A stretch of 64,000 bases of DNA from Pseudomonas sp. MAG733B (GCF_036884845.1 NZ_CP145732.1:3596001-3660000); one strand, 5' to 3'; shown: positions 1 through 7,643, numbered from the stretch's first letter. Program-made: numbers and translations. Notes: generated by a model from the sequence alone, not told the origin.

Positions 1-556
1 TGGCCAGGTCCTGTTCATCGAACAGCTGCGTGCGGTACAGCGCATAGGCAATGTTGCTTTCACTGCGCAGCAGCCGGTCGATGTTCTGCGGTTGCCGACC
101 CTTCCAGTTGGGGCCGGCAATCATGAAATGGCCTCCATTGTTGCCGGTGCTGCGGGTGCCCAGGTAAGCGAAGTTCTGTGTGTAGGCGTCGATCAACTGC
201 ACTGAGTAGTAACGGTGTTCTTCGATGGGCGGCAGGGTCAGCACCAGCGGTTCGGCGCGCAGGTCCATCCAGACGAAAGAGTAGGGCGTGTCGGCATTCG
301 GCGTGACGAACGCGGTGTCCTTGGCGGTGAAGGCTGTGGCGGTATTGCCGATCTGGTTGAACGGCGCCTTGAAGTTCGAGCTCTTCTTGTCCACGGCCTG
401 GGTGTAGAGGGTCTTGTACATTTCGACCACCGGGAAGCCATACAAATAGGCTTCCTTGGCAATGCCCCGGGCTTGCTCCGGGGTAGCGGTGAAATCGGCC
501 CACGCACTGGTGCTCAGGGAAAGCGCGAGTGTAGTGAGCAGCAGGCGGTTACGCAT
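1..556 (-). CDS. DUF1254 domain protein, N-terminal part (truncated by window edge)
   Basis: Reading leftward from an ATG at 556, the frame stays open to base 1, so only the first 185 codons are present. A Sec signal peptide is visible (MRNRLLLTTLALSLSTSAWA). It is followed by a segment typical of DUF1254 proteins (AKEAYLYGFPVVEMYKTLYT, then FVTPNADTPYSFVWMDL and a tyrosine-rich strand, RYYSVQLIDAYTQNFAYLG). Family members usually carry a DUF1214 domain after this, which would lie outside the window. A good ribosome site (AAGGAAG) sits about 5 bases before the start. It is the last gene of a leftward group with the short peptide gene and the MetA-like outer-membrane gene upstream. The biochemical role of DUF1254 proteins is not established, so no function is assigned. 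Confidence 0.85.
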   Translation of the reverse strand, partial: MRNRLLLTTLALSLSTSAWADFTATPEQARGIAKEAYLYGFPVVEMYKTLYTQAVDKKSSNFKAPFNQIGNTATAFTAKDTAFVTPNADTPYSFVWMDLRAEPLVLTLPPIEEHRYYSVQLIDAYTQNFAYLGTRSTGNNGGHFMIAGPNWKGRQPQNIDRLLRSESNIAYALYRTQLFDEQDLA

Positions 557-582
557 AAAACTTCCTTATTCAACCTTTGGCG

Positions 583-723
583 TCATTGCCCGGCCGTAAT
601 GCTGACAAGCGTCGAGTGCTGTTCGGTGTGTTGCGGGTGGGTATCCAGGTCATGGGCGCCAACACCGCAACTGACGAACGTGGTCATCAGGCTGAAGATG
701 GCTGCGCGAATGGCAATCTGCAT
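583..723 (-). CDS. Very short exported or membrane peptide, 46 aa, unknown
   Basis: A 46-codon frame starts at an ATG at 723, ten bases after the stop of the upstream gene, with a GAGGA ribosome site about 7 bases before it. The product begins MQIAIRAAIFSLMTTFVSCG, a hydrophobic signal or anchor segment, followed by a His- and Thr-rich tail (HDLDTHPQHTEQHSTLVSI). The tight spacing on both sides (10 bases upstream, 26 bases to the DUF1254 gene) suggests one transcript. No family is recognised. The His-rich tail could bind metal, but that is inference. A decayed longer gene is the main alternative. Confidence 0.45.
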   Translation of the reverse strand: MQIAIRAAIFSLMTTFVSCGVGAHDLDTHPQHTEQHSTLVSITAGQ

Positions 724-733
724 GGCAATGTCC

Positions 734-1525
734 TCACTTTCCAAACGTGACGTTGAGTCCGGCGTACAGCGTGAACTTCGGCAAGTCATCGCCTTTGTGG
801 TCCACGGTCCACTGTGGTTCGATAAAGACGTTGAGGACATTGGGCCCGGATTTCCACACCTTGCCGCCACCCAGACCGAGGGGGATGTAATGGGTGTCGT
901 TCTTCAGGTCGAAGGTCCAGATCCCGGTGGAGCGCAGGTACCAGCCTTTTTCCAGGTTATGGATGATGAAAGGCTGCATGGTTGCGCTTTCGACGTGGGG
1001 CCGGTCATGGTCGCCGGCAAAGGAACTCTGGTACTGCACCAGCGCGCCCAACAGGCCGCGAGGCGAGGAATCGATCGCTACGGCAGCCAGTCCCGCCTGC
1101 CATTTGCCGGTGCCGAGTTCGTCCTGATCGGCGGTGGGCGCAGTAATCATCGGGCCAACGCCCAACTGCACGCCTTCGGTCTTGAGCAGGAAAATATCGA
1201 ACAAGTTCAGATCACCTTCGCCGGTGCTGTAGCCGCTGTTCGGGTCCGGGCGCGTGCTGATCGGCGCCGTGACACGTATCAATTGCGGGACGCCAATGAA
1301 ATCGTTGGGCGCAATCGGCAGCGTGCCGCGCACCAACAGGTCATTGGTATGAATATTGGAATCGTAGAACTTCGGGGTGTAGTAATCCTGCAGGCTCATC
1401 CCCGGCGCGATGTTCAACGGGTTGTTGCTTTTGTTGGCTGTCTCGGCGTCGTCCGCCTGAGCAAAAATGAAAGGCGCAAGCGAACTCACCAGAATAACGG
1501 CGCCCATCCCCATTTTTTTCAACAT
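734..1525 (-). CDS. Outer-membrane protein of the phenol MetA-pathway (PF13557-like) family
   Basis: The 263-residue product begins with a clear signal peptide (MLKKMGMGAVILVSSLAPFIFA). It then shows alternating hydrophobic strands and ends in the aromatic-rich pattern of an outer-membrane barrel (LYAGLNVTFGK). The composition and internal phrases (YYTPKFYDSNIHTNDLLVRG, VGPMITAPTADQDELGTGKW) resemble the MetA-pathway phenol degradation-like family, which are proposed outer-membrane channels of unproven substrate. The start at 1525 is chosen over an in-frame ATG at 1567 because GGGGGA lies directly before it and the signal peptide begins there. It heads the group containing the short peptide and the DUF1254 gene. 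Such pairs are common in pseudomonads, but the substrate cannot be read from the sequence. Confidence 0.75.
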   Translation of the reverse strand: MLKKMGMGAVILVSSLAPFIFAQADDAETANKSNNPLNIAPGMSLQDYYTPKFYDSNIHTNDLLVRGTLPIAPNDFIGVPQLIRVTAPISTRPDPNSGYSTGEGDLNLFDIFLLKTEGVQLGVGPMITAPTADQDELGTGKWQAGLAAVAIDSSPRGLLGALVQYQSSFAGDHDRPHVESATMQPFIIHNLEKGWYLRSTGIWTFDLKNDTHYIPLGLGGGKVWKSGPNVLNVFIEPQWTVDHKGDDLPKFTLYAGLNVTFGK

Positions 1526-1852
1526 GATTCCCCCGGTTCCCTGGTGGCTCATCAGATGACTCGGCACTTGCTGGCCGTTACGACGTAATCTCTTTTGGTA
1601 TCAAGCCTGTAGGACACGTCTGGTTGACGCTAGCAGCTAACCGCGGTTTAGCCAGTCGAAAGGATTAATTCTTTGGTTTTGTGCGCAAAGTCTCACGAGT
1701 TTTGTGTACTAAAAGGTTAACAAAAACCAGATGTCAGGCATGTCAGTGTCTGCAATCCGAAAAAGCGATAAATATCTCAGGCATATAAATATGTACCGCA
1801 CCTGACCTACATCCCATCGACATGCTGTGCCCTACAGACAAGGAGAGACTGT
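1526..1852. other. Divergent intergenic region between MetA-like gene and bacteriocin
   Basis: About 330 bases without a gene, noticeably AT-rich in the right half. It must hold the leftward promoter of the outer-membrane gene and the rightward promoter of the bacteriocin. The only structured element I can point to is the direct repeat and TATAAAT box described separately at 1731-1790. Confidence 0.6.
1731..1790 (+). promoter_or_regulatory. Candidate activator repeats and -10 box for the bacteriocin
   Basis: Two direct copies of ATGTCAG lie at 1731-1737 and 1740-1746, nine bases apart, followed by GTGTCTG. A TATAAAT hexamer-like -10 lies at 1784-1790, without a recognisable -35 box 17 bases upstream. 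A repeat upstream of a promoter with a poor -35 is what an activator-dependent promoter looks like. S-type pyocins of P. aeruginosa are switched on by PrtN at GT-rich 'P-box' repeats. The assignment to PrtN here is inference from that parallel only. Confidence 0.35.
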
Positions 1853-4402
1853 ATGGCACAAAACACATTGAACGATGGATCAACAGGTGACGTAGTGATC
1901 AGGCCTGGACCGCCGGCCTCCGGCGGTGGTTCGGGTGGTGGACATGGTGGTGGTGGGGGGAATCGGGTCGGTGCTTCGGGCAATTTCGGTGGCCCGAGTG
2001 CAAAGACCATAGCCCTCAGGAAACAGGCCAATCTGGAGCGAAAGGAAAAGGAGGCAAGGGAGAAGGCACAAGCCGCAGCAAAAGCTCAACAAGATTTGGA
2101 GACGGCCCGTATCCAGACGCGGCAGCAACTGCTCGCAGGGTTGGCGCAGCGTCAAGTCGCTTTTAAAGCTGAGACCGATCGAAACTTCGCTGTCAGGTTT
2201 GAACAACTCACGCAATCACTTGAGCATGAAATTTCGGCGGCGCGTAAACCACCCGATGTTGGTGCTTCGGGGGAGCCTTGGCAGCTTTATTCCATCAACA
2301 AAATAAAGAGCCAAATCGACGGGCTCAGCGTCCGCAAAACCGCAGATCTCAATGAAAAAAACAGGATTGCGCGCTCATACGATGGACATGATCCATTCTT
2401 GCGAACTGCGACCGACTATCTGGCTCGACTGGAGCAGTTCGGCGATGCACTTGCAAGCGGTCATCAGATTTGGGAAAGCGCTTATAACGCGGCACACGAA
2501 GCCAGATTGTTGTCGGCACAGATCAATGTTCTCGGCGATAAAAACAACGCGCTGACCAGGGAGCATACCGAGTGGGTCGAAAGGCTTGCGCAATGGGAAA
2601 GGCAACGCCAGTACGCCGAGCAACGCGATGCGCGTGTTCGTTTCAAGCGGCAGGCCGATGCAGATACGCGCATCGAGCGAGTGAAGCATGCCAATACCTG
2701 TCGTTTTCCGGTCAAGCAGTCGATGGCTGGTATGTCAGCCCTTGCTGTCGCCGGCAGTACGTGGGTTGCAGGCGCGGCGGATGCATTGGCAATCGCCGTA
2801 ACCCGATCGGTGGTTTTATTGACCGAAGCAGCGGTTACGCTCACTGCCGGTCAAGTTGCGATATTTGTCGGAGGAATGGCTTATCCATCCGAGCTGGGTA
2901 ACGGCGAGCTAACACCTGAGCAACGAGCTCGCTTGTTTCATGCTGTTGCCGTACCGGCGCACACGCTGGAGCTTCACGACAGTAGAGAGTTGCAAACAAT
3001 CGCTGACGCGGGCGGCTCGGCGGAAGTGGAGTACCGGCTGAAGCCGTTAGCGACAGACGAGGGCGCTGCAATCATCGCCACCAAAACCGGAGGCGAGATT
3101 GATTCGCGGGTTCCAGTGGTGAATGCATCGCTGGATCCGCTAACCGGTGCATACACCGCTGAAATCCCCGGTTCCCCAACCCGTTATGTGGAGTTCACGC
3201 CGGACACTGCACCTCAAGCGCAGCTGCCCAACCAGACGCCCTTGGCCGTCACGCAACCACAGGTTCAAGGCATACCGGCCGGTGTCGATTGGCGCATTCA
3301 GGATTGCATCGTTTGCGTTCCTGGTCTTGAGCCGATTTACCTGTCTTTCGGCGTTCCACCTATGGGGACGGGAGTCGTCACGGGCACAGGTCAGCAAGGG
3401 ACCAAAGACTGGTGGAGTTTGGCTACTCAGCCTGTGGGTGCCGCCATTCCGGCGCTAATCGGTGAACAGTTCCGGGGTCGGGAATTCAATTCGTTCGAGG
3501 CCTTCGACGAAGCGCTCTGGCGAACGCTGGGAGAGCATCGCGAACTTGTATTGCCGTTCGATGAGTTGAATAAAAAACGCATTGAACAAGGTTTTGCCCC
3601 TTATGCGCCGAAAAGCACATGGGTCGGTGAAAACCGCGAGTTCGAACTGCGGTATCAAGAACGTCCGGAGTTCTGGACCGATCCTTTCAATCTCGACCAA
3701 ATCAGCATCAAGGTGCCGAACAGTGCCGAGGGTTGGATTGGAGTTGTACCTGCGGTTGTTCCTTGGCCGATCCCGCCGGCCAGTAGCTGGAAGCCTTTGG
3801 TGCCGCCGGGCAGTGAGCAGCTTGGTTCGACGACATCACCGATCACGCCGACCGATCCGTTGGTTTATCCCGGCAGCCCGGCCATCCCCGTCCTACCGCC
3901 AAACGAGACGTTTCCGGCTGTTGACGAAGGGGAGATAGGTGCGAGTATTCCTGGGTATCCGGGGGATATGGAACTGCCTTCGCCGGATGCTCTGTTTCGT
4001 GATCGGCGGGATGATCCGGGTGTGGCAATCGGAGTAGGTCCGGCCGTTTCGGGGGTATGGTTGGGTCAAGCGGCCCGTGAGCAGGGAGCGCCGATTCCTT
4101 TGCAGATTGCAGATCAGTTGCGATGGCAAGAGTTTCGAAATTTTCATGGGTTTAGACGGGCGCTTTGGAAGGCAATCGCCGCGGATCCAGAACTCAGGAC
4201 TCAGTTCACGCCCATCGATTTACACTTGATGAAAAAGGGAAATGCACCCTATGCACCAGCAGATGATAGAAACGGAGGCCGAATTAAGTATGAAATCCAT
4301 CATCTCGAGGAAGTTGCTCAAGGGGGGGCGGTTTACGATATGGGCAATCTGGTAATCATGACGCCAAGACGCCATATCAATTTTCACGGAAAAGGAAATT
4401 GA
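1853..4402 (+). CDS. S-type pyocin / colicin-like DNase bacteriocin with two nuclease-type domains
   Basis: An 849-residue killer protein. In order: a disordered, Gly-rich N-terminus (1-50) with a possible TonB-box-like stretch (DVVIRP, 13-18); a long Lys/Gln/Glu-rich coiled coil (about 55-270); a hydrophobic Ala-rich segment (about 287-340); a pyocin S domain (about 360-510, including GLEPIYLSFG); a degenerate nuclease-like domain (about 533-625); a Pro-rich linker; and a C-terminal HNH DNase (about 747-849). The last has H816, H817, N832, H841 and H845, the same spacing as colicin E9 H102, H103, N118, H127 and H131. In the earlier copy the His pair has become Arg-Tyr and the zinc histidines are missing. 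AGGAGA precedes the start at good spacing. The immunity gene follows at once. Expected action is DNA cleavage in related bacteria after receptor-mediated uptake. Confidence 0.93.
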   Translation: MAQNTLNDGSTGDVVIRPGPPASGGGSGGGHGGGGGNRVGASGNFGGPSAKTIALRKQANLERKEKEAREKAQAAAKAQQDLETARIQTRQQLLAGLAQRQVAFKAETDRNFAVRFEQLTQSLEHEISAARKPPDVGASGEPWQLYSINKIKSQIDGLSVRKTADLNEKNRIARSYDGHDPFLRTATDYLARLEQFGDALASGHQIWESAYNAAHEARLLSAQINVLGDKNNALTREHTEWVERLAQWERQRQYAEQRDARVRFKRQADADTRIERVKHANTCRFPVKQSMAGMSALAVAGSTWVAGAADALAIAVTRSVVLLTEAAVTLTAGQVAIFVGGMAYPSELGNGELTPEQRARLFHAVAVPAHTLELHDSRELQTIADAGGSAEVEYRLKPLATDEGAAIIATKTGGEIDSRVPVVNASLDPLTGAYTAEIPGSPTRYVEFTPDTAPQAQLPNQTPLAVTQPQVQGIPAGVDWRIQDCIVCVPGLEPIYLSFGVPPMGTGVVTGTGQQGTKDWWSLATQPVGAAIPALIGEQFRGREFNSFEAFDEALWRTLGEHRELVLPFDELNKKRIEQGFAPYAPKSTWVGENREFELRYQERPEFWTDPFNLDQISIKVPNSAEGWIGVVPAVVPWPIPPASSWKPLVPPGSEQLGSTTSPITPTDPLVYPGSPAIPVLPPNETFPAVDEGEIGASIPGYPGDMELPSPDALFRDRRDDPGVAIGVGPAVSGVWLGQAAREQGAPIPLQIADQLRWQEFRNFHGFRRALWKAIAADPELRTQFTPIDLHLMKKGNAPYAPADDRNGGRIKYEIHHLEEVAQGGAVYDMGNLVIMTPRRHINFHGKGN

Positions 4403-4404
4403 AG

Positions 4405-4680
4405 ATGATTTTCAAAGAAAAATTTGAAGACTATACAGAAGCCGAATTTTTAGAGTTTCTACGTGAGCTTTATGAGGAGAGGGAGGACTTATCCGCGGAT
4501 GAGTTTGATGAACTCATTATTCAGGGTGTGCACCACTTTGAGTTGATTACTGAGCATCCAGATCGCTCTGACGTTATTTTCTATCCTAAGGACGGTTGCG
4601 TAAGTACACCGGAAGATGTGCTTAGGGTCATTAAAGGTTGGCGAGCCGCCAATAACAAACCCGGTTTTAAATCCGAATAA
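4405..4680 (+). CDS. DNase-type bacteriocin immunity protein (colicin E9 Im / pyocin immunity family)
   Basis: A 91-residue acidic protein with the family opening (EKFEDYTEAEFLEFL), the helix III motif EHPDRSDVIFYP (D56, F59 and Y60 matching the Asp and two aromatic residues that hold the nuclease in colicin immunity proteins) and the ending VIKGWRAANNKPGFK. The family binds next to the HNH active site and blocks it in the producing cell. The ATG at 4405 is preferred over the in-frame TTG at 4399 because AAGGA at 4392-4396 has normal spacing to it and because family members start there. It begins two bases after the toxin stop codon, so translation is probably coupled. It most likely protects against the intact C-terminal DNase of the upstream protein. 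Confidence 0.93.
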   Translation: MIFKEKFEDYTEAEFLEFLRELYEEREDLSADEFDELIIQGVHHFELITEHPDRSDVIFYPKDGCVSTPEDVLRVIKGWRAANNKPGFKSE

Positions 4681-4697
4681 ATTTGAGCCTTCAACTT

Positions 4698-4730
4698 AAC
4701 GGCACCTGCTTGCAGCGAGCAGGTGCCGTT
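4698..4730 (+). terminator. Perfect 13-bp stem-loop between immunity gene and immunity-pyocin S fusion
   Basis: The arms at 4698-4710 (AACGGCACCTGCT) and 4718-4730 are exact reverse complements, with a 7-base loop. There is no T run after it, so it is not a standard intrinsic terminator. It lies 18 bases after the immunity stop codon and 42 bases before the next ATG. It could stabilise the upstream mRNA end or lower expression of the downstream gene. Confidence 0.6.
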
Positions 4731-4772
4731 GACTTCGGCTGTCCGCCAAACAAACGCAAGGAACTACCAAGG

Positions 4773-6278
4773 ATGGAACTTAAAGCATCACTCAAGGAAT
4801 ACACCGCATCGGAATTTCAGACACTGGTCAACAAAATCTGGGCAGTCGATTTGCCCAAACAGGACCATGATGAGTTGATCAACCATTTCGACCGGATCGT
4901 CGGTCACCCCCAAGGGGCGGATTTGTTGTTTTATCCGGACGACAGGTTCAGTTCCAACAGCGCAGCGGGAGTTGTACAACTTGTCAGGGGCTGGCATCAA
5001 AAACAAGGTATCGCTGCGTTCAAGGAAGAGGCCTTGCCCGTACTGTCTCCATCGCTACCGATGAGCCCTATCACCCGAGGCTACGCCGAAGTGCAAAGGA
5101 TTGCTGCAGATGTGGCTGTCTCGGATCAGGCGGTTGAAACTGCTTTTGCAGCGTTTGAGCAGAGTACTTCGCACTTGCGAAGTGAGGCAGGTGCCCAATT
5201 GGATATCTCTTCTCAAGAATCGAGCATCCGCACGCTCGAACGAACTCAGCGTGAAGCGCTTAATACCATCAGAAAATTCGCGTTCTGGAAGTGGCGCATT
5301 GAGAGCGTTAACCGTAGCGTACAGAGCAGTTTGAGGTTTGCTCGGACTGATCAGGGACAGTGGCAGAGCATCGCGTATCAGATCAACGCAACTTACAATC
5401 AGTACCTTGCGCGGTTGACGGTTATTAATCCGCGTCATCAAAGGGTTAATGAAGAGGCTGAATCATTGTTGAACATTGCGCAGGAACAATTGATCAGTTC
5501 ACGTCAGCTTGCAAAACTCGGTCCGGCTCATGTGGCTTTCGTGATCAACGGGATATTGGACTTTGTCGACAATCGTCCTGCCGTGTTGCTACAGGGTGAA
5601 CCCTCGGCGCTGGAGTTTTTGCAACAGGTTGAACTGCAAAAATCCCTCCGCTCGGCAGTGGCTGAATTTACATGGCAGGACGCTTCCGGTACTTCACGGA
5701 AAACAATCGAGCGCGCGCCTGTTCTGAACTTCGGATTTTCCAGTCGTGCAGATACCCAGGTCTTTGGCCTTAGCGTTCCATTGTCCGAGTTGATGCCTAT
5801 CGAGGGTGAGGCTTGGCAAAACCTCGCGCAAAGCGGGGCTGAAGTGGATGTTCCGTTCAGGATGGGCTCCACAGTTGTTACGGTCGCACCAGGCTCTCAG
5901 CTCTTGGGGATAGAGGGCGTCAAGTCAATGTCGCAGGTCTATGTCGCAGCGTCTCAGGCAAGTAATTCAACACTCAAGGTGCCGGTGAAGTTGGCACGTC
6001 AAGAACAAGGCGCACAATCGTTCAGTTTTACCGCTGATGGCACTGCGCCGGTTACGATCTGTTGGTCCAATGCGCCTTCTCTTGGAAACAGTCAACTCCG
6101 AGACCCGGCACAATCGAATCCGTTGAGCTTTATTCAATCACCACCCGTGCCAATACTTGAACCCTTGAGTGATAACAAAGGTGCTCATTTTGACGACTAC
6201 ATCGTGGTCTTTCCTGCTGAGGCGCGACTGAACCCCGTTTACGTCATGCTTCGAAATCGACAGGAATACCCGGCTTAA
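4773..6278 (+). CDS. Immunity domain fused to a coiled coil and a pyocin S domain
   Basis: A 501-residue protein with an unusual layout. Residues 1-86 are a complete DNase-immunity domain (MELKASLKEYTASEFQTLV at the start, GHPQGADLLFYP with D50, F53 and Y54, then VRGWHQKQGIAAFK). Residues about 105-300 are helical and charged. Residues about 305-501 resemble the pyocin S domain and end with its signature (FDDYIVVFPAE...LNPVYVMLR). There is no nuclease domain. The ATG at 4773 is chosen over an upstream in-frame start at 4683 because the immunity family begins with MELK and AAGGA lies about 10 bases before it. It probably belongs to the bacteriocin locus. It could be a second immunity protein or a partner subunit; which one cannot be told from sequence. 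Confidence 0.85.
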   Translation: MELKASLKEYTASEFQTLVNKIWAVDLPKQDHDELINHFDRIVGHPQGADLLFYPDDRFSSNSAAGVVQLVRGWHQKQGIAAFKEEALPVLSPSLPMSPITRGYAEVQRIAADVAVSDQAVETAFAAFEQSTSHLRSEAGAQLDISSQESSIRTLERTQREALNTIRKFAFWKWRIESVNRSVQSSLRFARTDQGQWQSIAYQINATYNQYLARLTVINPRHQRVNEEAESLLNIAQEQLISSRQLAKLGPAHVAFVINGILDFVDNRPAVLLQGEPSALEFLQQVELQKSLRSAVAEFTWQDASGTSRKTIERAPVLNFGFSSRADTQVFGLSVPLSELMPIEGEAWQNLAQSGAEVDVPFRMGSTVVTVAPGSQLLGIEGVKSMSQVYVAASQASNSTLKVPVKLARQEQGAQSFSFTADGTAPVTICWSNAPSLGNSQLRDPAQSNPLSFIQSPPVPILEPLSDNKGAHFDDYIVVFPAEARLNPVYVMLRNRQEYPA

Positions 6279-6301
6279 CGGGTGAACGTCGAGCGTACGA
6301 C

Positions 6302-6335
6302 CACGTCCATGGACGAATAGAAAGTCCAGGACGTG
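6302..6335 (+). terminator. Imperfect hairpin downstream of the bacteriocin locus
   Basis: CACGTCCATGGAC at 6302-6314 pairs with GTCCAGGACGTG at 6324-6335, with one bulged base and a 9-base loop. There is no clear T tract. It sits between the convergent bacteriocin locus and the YCII-like gene and may mark the 3' end of one or both transcripts. Confidence 0.35.
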
Positions 6336-6373
6336 ATCGCGTGATCAACGTATAGCTTCCTTGAAGGAAGTAT

Positions 6374-6799
6374 TCAGCCCTTGTTCTTCAGCCCAAACAC
6401 CCGTTCCTCCTGCTCACGCAATTCCGGCGTTAGCTCCGCGCCAAAATCATCCAGCTCGAACACCTGACGAATCTCGATTTCGGCTTCAGTGCCCGGCATC
6501 GGGTTGGGGCAGCGTTTGACCCATTCGATCGCTTCTTCTTTCGACTTCACCTGCCATAGCCAGTATCCGGCGATCAGTTCCTTGGTTTCGGCGAACGGGC
6601 CGTCTATTACCGTGCGTTTATCTCCGGAGAAGCGCACGCGGGCGCCTTTGCTGCTCGGTTGCAGGCCTTCGCCGGCGAGGAGGATGCCGGCCTTGGCCAG
6701 TTCTTCGTTGTAGTTGCCCATGGCCGTGAGCAGCTCTTCGCTGGGCATGATGCCGGCTTCGGAATCCTGGCTGGCCTTTACAATGATCATGAAGCGCAT
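6374..6799 (-). CDS. YCII/DGPF-domain protein
   Basis: A 141-residue cytoplasmic protein. It starts MRFMIIVKASQDSEAG and carries the family's signature loop DGPFAETKELIAGYWLW, followed by EAIEWVKRCPNPMPG, the alternating pattern of the YCII fold (PF03795). Members are small dimeric ferredoxin-like proteins; many sit next to ECF sigma factors, and their substrates are mostly unknown. No sigma gene lies beside this one. The start at 6799 is supported by GGAG about 8 bases upstream. Family membership is clear, but no specific reaction can be assigned. Confidence 0.88.
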   Translation of the reverse strand: MRFMIIVKASQDSEAGIMPSEELLTAMGNYNEELAKAGILLAGEGLQPSSKGARVRFSGDKRTVIDGPFAETKELIAGYWLWQVKSKEEAIEWVKRCPNPMPGTEAEIEIRQVFELDDFGAELTPELREQEERVFGLKNKG

Positions 6800-6908
6800 G
6801 GCGATGTCTCCGCTGGATTTGAATGATTCAGTGATAGTCGTTTGATGGGATGCGAATTCGACACGGGTTCAAAAAAAGTCTCTGACGGGGCTGGGGCACC
6901 ACATTCGT

Positions 6909-6963
6909 TGTGGGAGATCTATGTTGTATGTGCCGCCGTCATCGCGGGCAGCCCGCTCCCACA
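6909..6963 (-). repeat. REP-like element
   Basis: Outer arms TGTGGGAG (6909-6916) and CTCCCACA (6956-6963) are complementary. The minus-strand reading from 6963 gives TGTGGGAGCGGGCTGCCCGC, the Pseudomonas REP pattern, with the other half decayed. It lies between the YCII-like gene and tpx. Confidence 0.6.
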
Positions 6964-7089
6964 GGGTATCGGGTTGTCGGTGAGAGCAACTCTCCACAAT
7001 TTGTATCCGGGGTAGGTCACCGGACAATTTCGTGGTTAACTTCGGCCTCTTCAAAATTCTCTACAACAACGTTCAGAAGGACTCAGTTC

Positions 7090-7590
7090 ATGGCTCAAGT
7101 CACTCTTAAAGGCAACCCGGTTCAAGTCAACGGCCAACTGCCTCAAGCCGGTTCCAAGGCGCCAGCCTTTTCCCTGGTTGCCGGCAATCTGTCCGACGTC
7201 ACCCTGAAAGACTTCGCCGGCAAGCGCAAAGTGCTGAACATCTTCCCAAGCGTCGACACCCCGACCTGCGCCACTTCCGTGCGCCAGTTCAATGCCAAGG
7301 CCAGCAGCGTCGACAACACCGTTGTGCTTTGCATTTCTGCTGACCTGCCGTTCGCCCAGGCGCGTTTCTGCGGCGCCGAAGGTCTGGAAAACGTACAGAA
7401 CCTGTCGACCCTGCGCGGTGCCGAGTTCATCGAGAACTACGGCGTGGCCATCGCTGACGGCCCTCTGAAAGGCCTGACCGCCCGTGCCGTTGTGGTACTG
7501 GACGAAAACGACAATGTTCTGCACAGCGAACTGGTCAAGGAAATCGCTGAAGAACCGAACTACGAAGCGGCACTTGCTGTTCTGAAATAA
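7090..7590 (+). CDS. tpx: Thiol peroxidase (atypical 2-Cys peroxiredoxin)
   Basis: A 166-residue peroxiredoxin of the Tpx subfamily, which reduces hydrogen peroxide and organic hydroperoxides using thioredoxin. The peroxidatic cysteine is C60 in the motif [14 protein letters not shown], and the resolving cysteine is C94 in ARFCGAEG, the pairing that defines Tpx. Length and end-to-end pattern are those of the usual enzyme. The ATG at 7090 is preceded by AAGGA at about 9 bases, while the longer upstream frame lacks family similarity. It is a single-gene unit, followed by a strong intrinsic terminator. Tpx in bacteria is sometimes assigned to the periplasm, but no signal peptide is visible here. 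Confidence 0.97.
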   Translation: MAQVTLKGNPVQVNGQLPQAGSKAPAFSLVAGNLSDVTLKDFAGKRKVLNIFPSVDTPTCATSVRQFNAKASSVDNTVVLCISADLPFAQARFCGAEGLENVQNLSTLRGAEFIENYGVAIADGPLKGLTARAVVVLDENDNVLHSELVKEIAEEPNYEAALAVLK

Positions 7591-7609
7591 GCATCACTTT
7601 ACAAAGTTT

Positions 7610-7643
7610 AACGGCCTGGCCCTGTCCAGGCCGTTTTCATTTG
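7610..7643 (+). terminator. Intrinsic terminator of tpx
   Basis: AACGGCCTGG (7610-7619) pairs perfectly with CCAGGCCGTT (7626-7635) around a 6-base loop and is followed by a T-rich tail (TTTTCATTTG). It lies 20 bases after the tpx stop codon. Confidence 0.9.

Noticed and set aside
215..1588. 457-codon open frame on the plus strand
   Set aside because: It runs antisense to the DUF1254, short peptide and MetA-like genes, whose signal peptides and ribosome sites support the minus strand; its translation has no family pattern.
4683..4772. Upstream extension of the immunity-pyocin S gene
   Set aside because: It would translate through the perfect stem-loop; immunity proteins begin at MELK, and the ATG at 4773 has its own ribosome site.
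1853..6278. Lysis gene or holin expected near a bacteriocin
   Set aside because: No small lipoprotein or holin-like frame was found in or around the locus; release must come from elsewhere.
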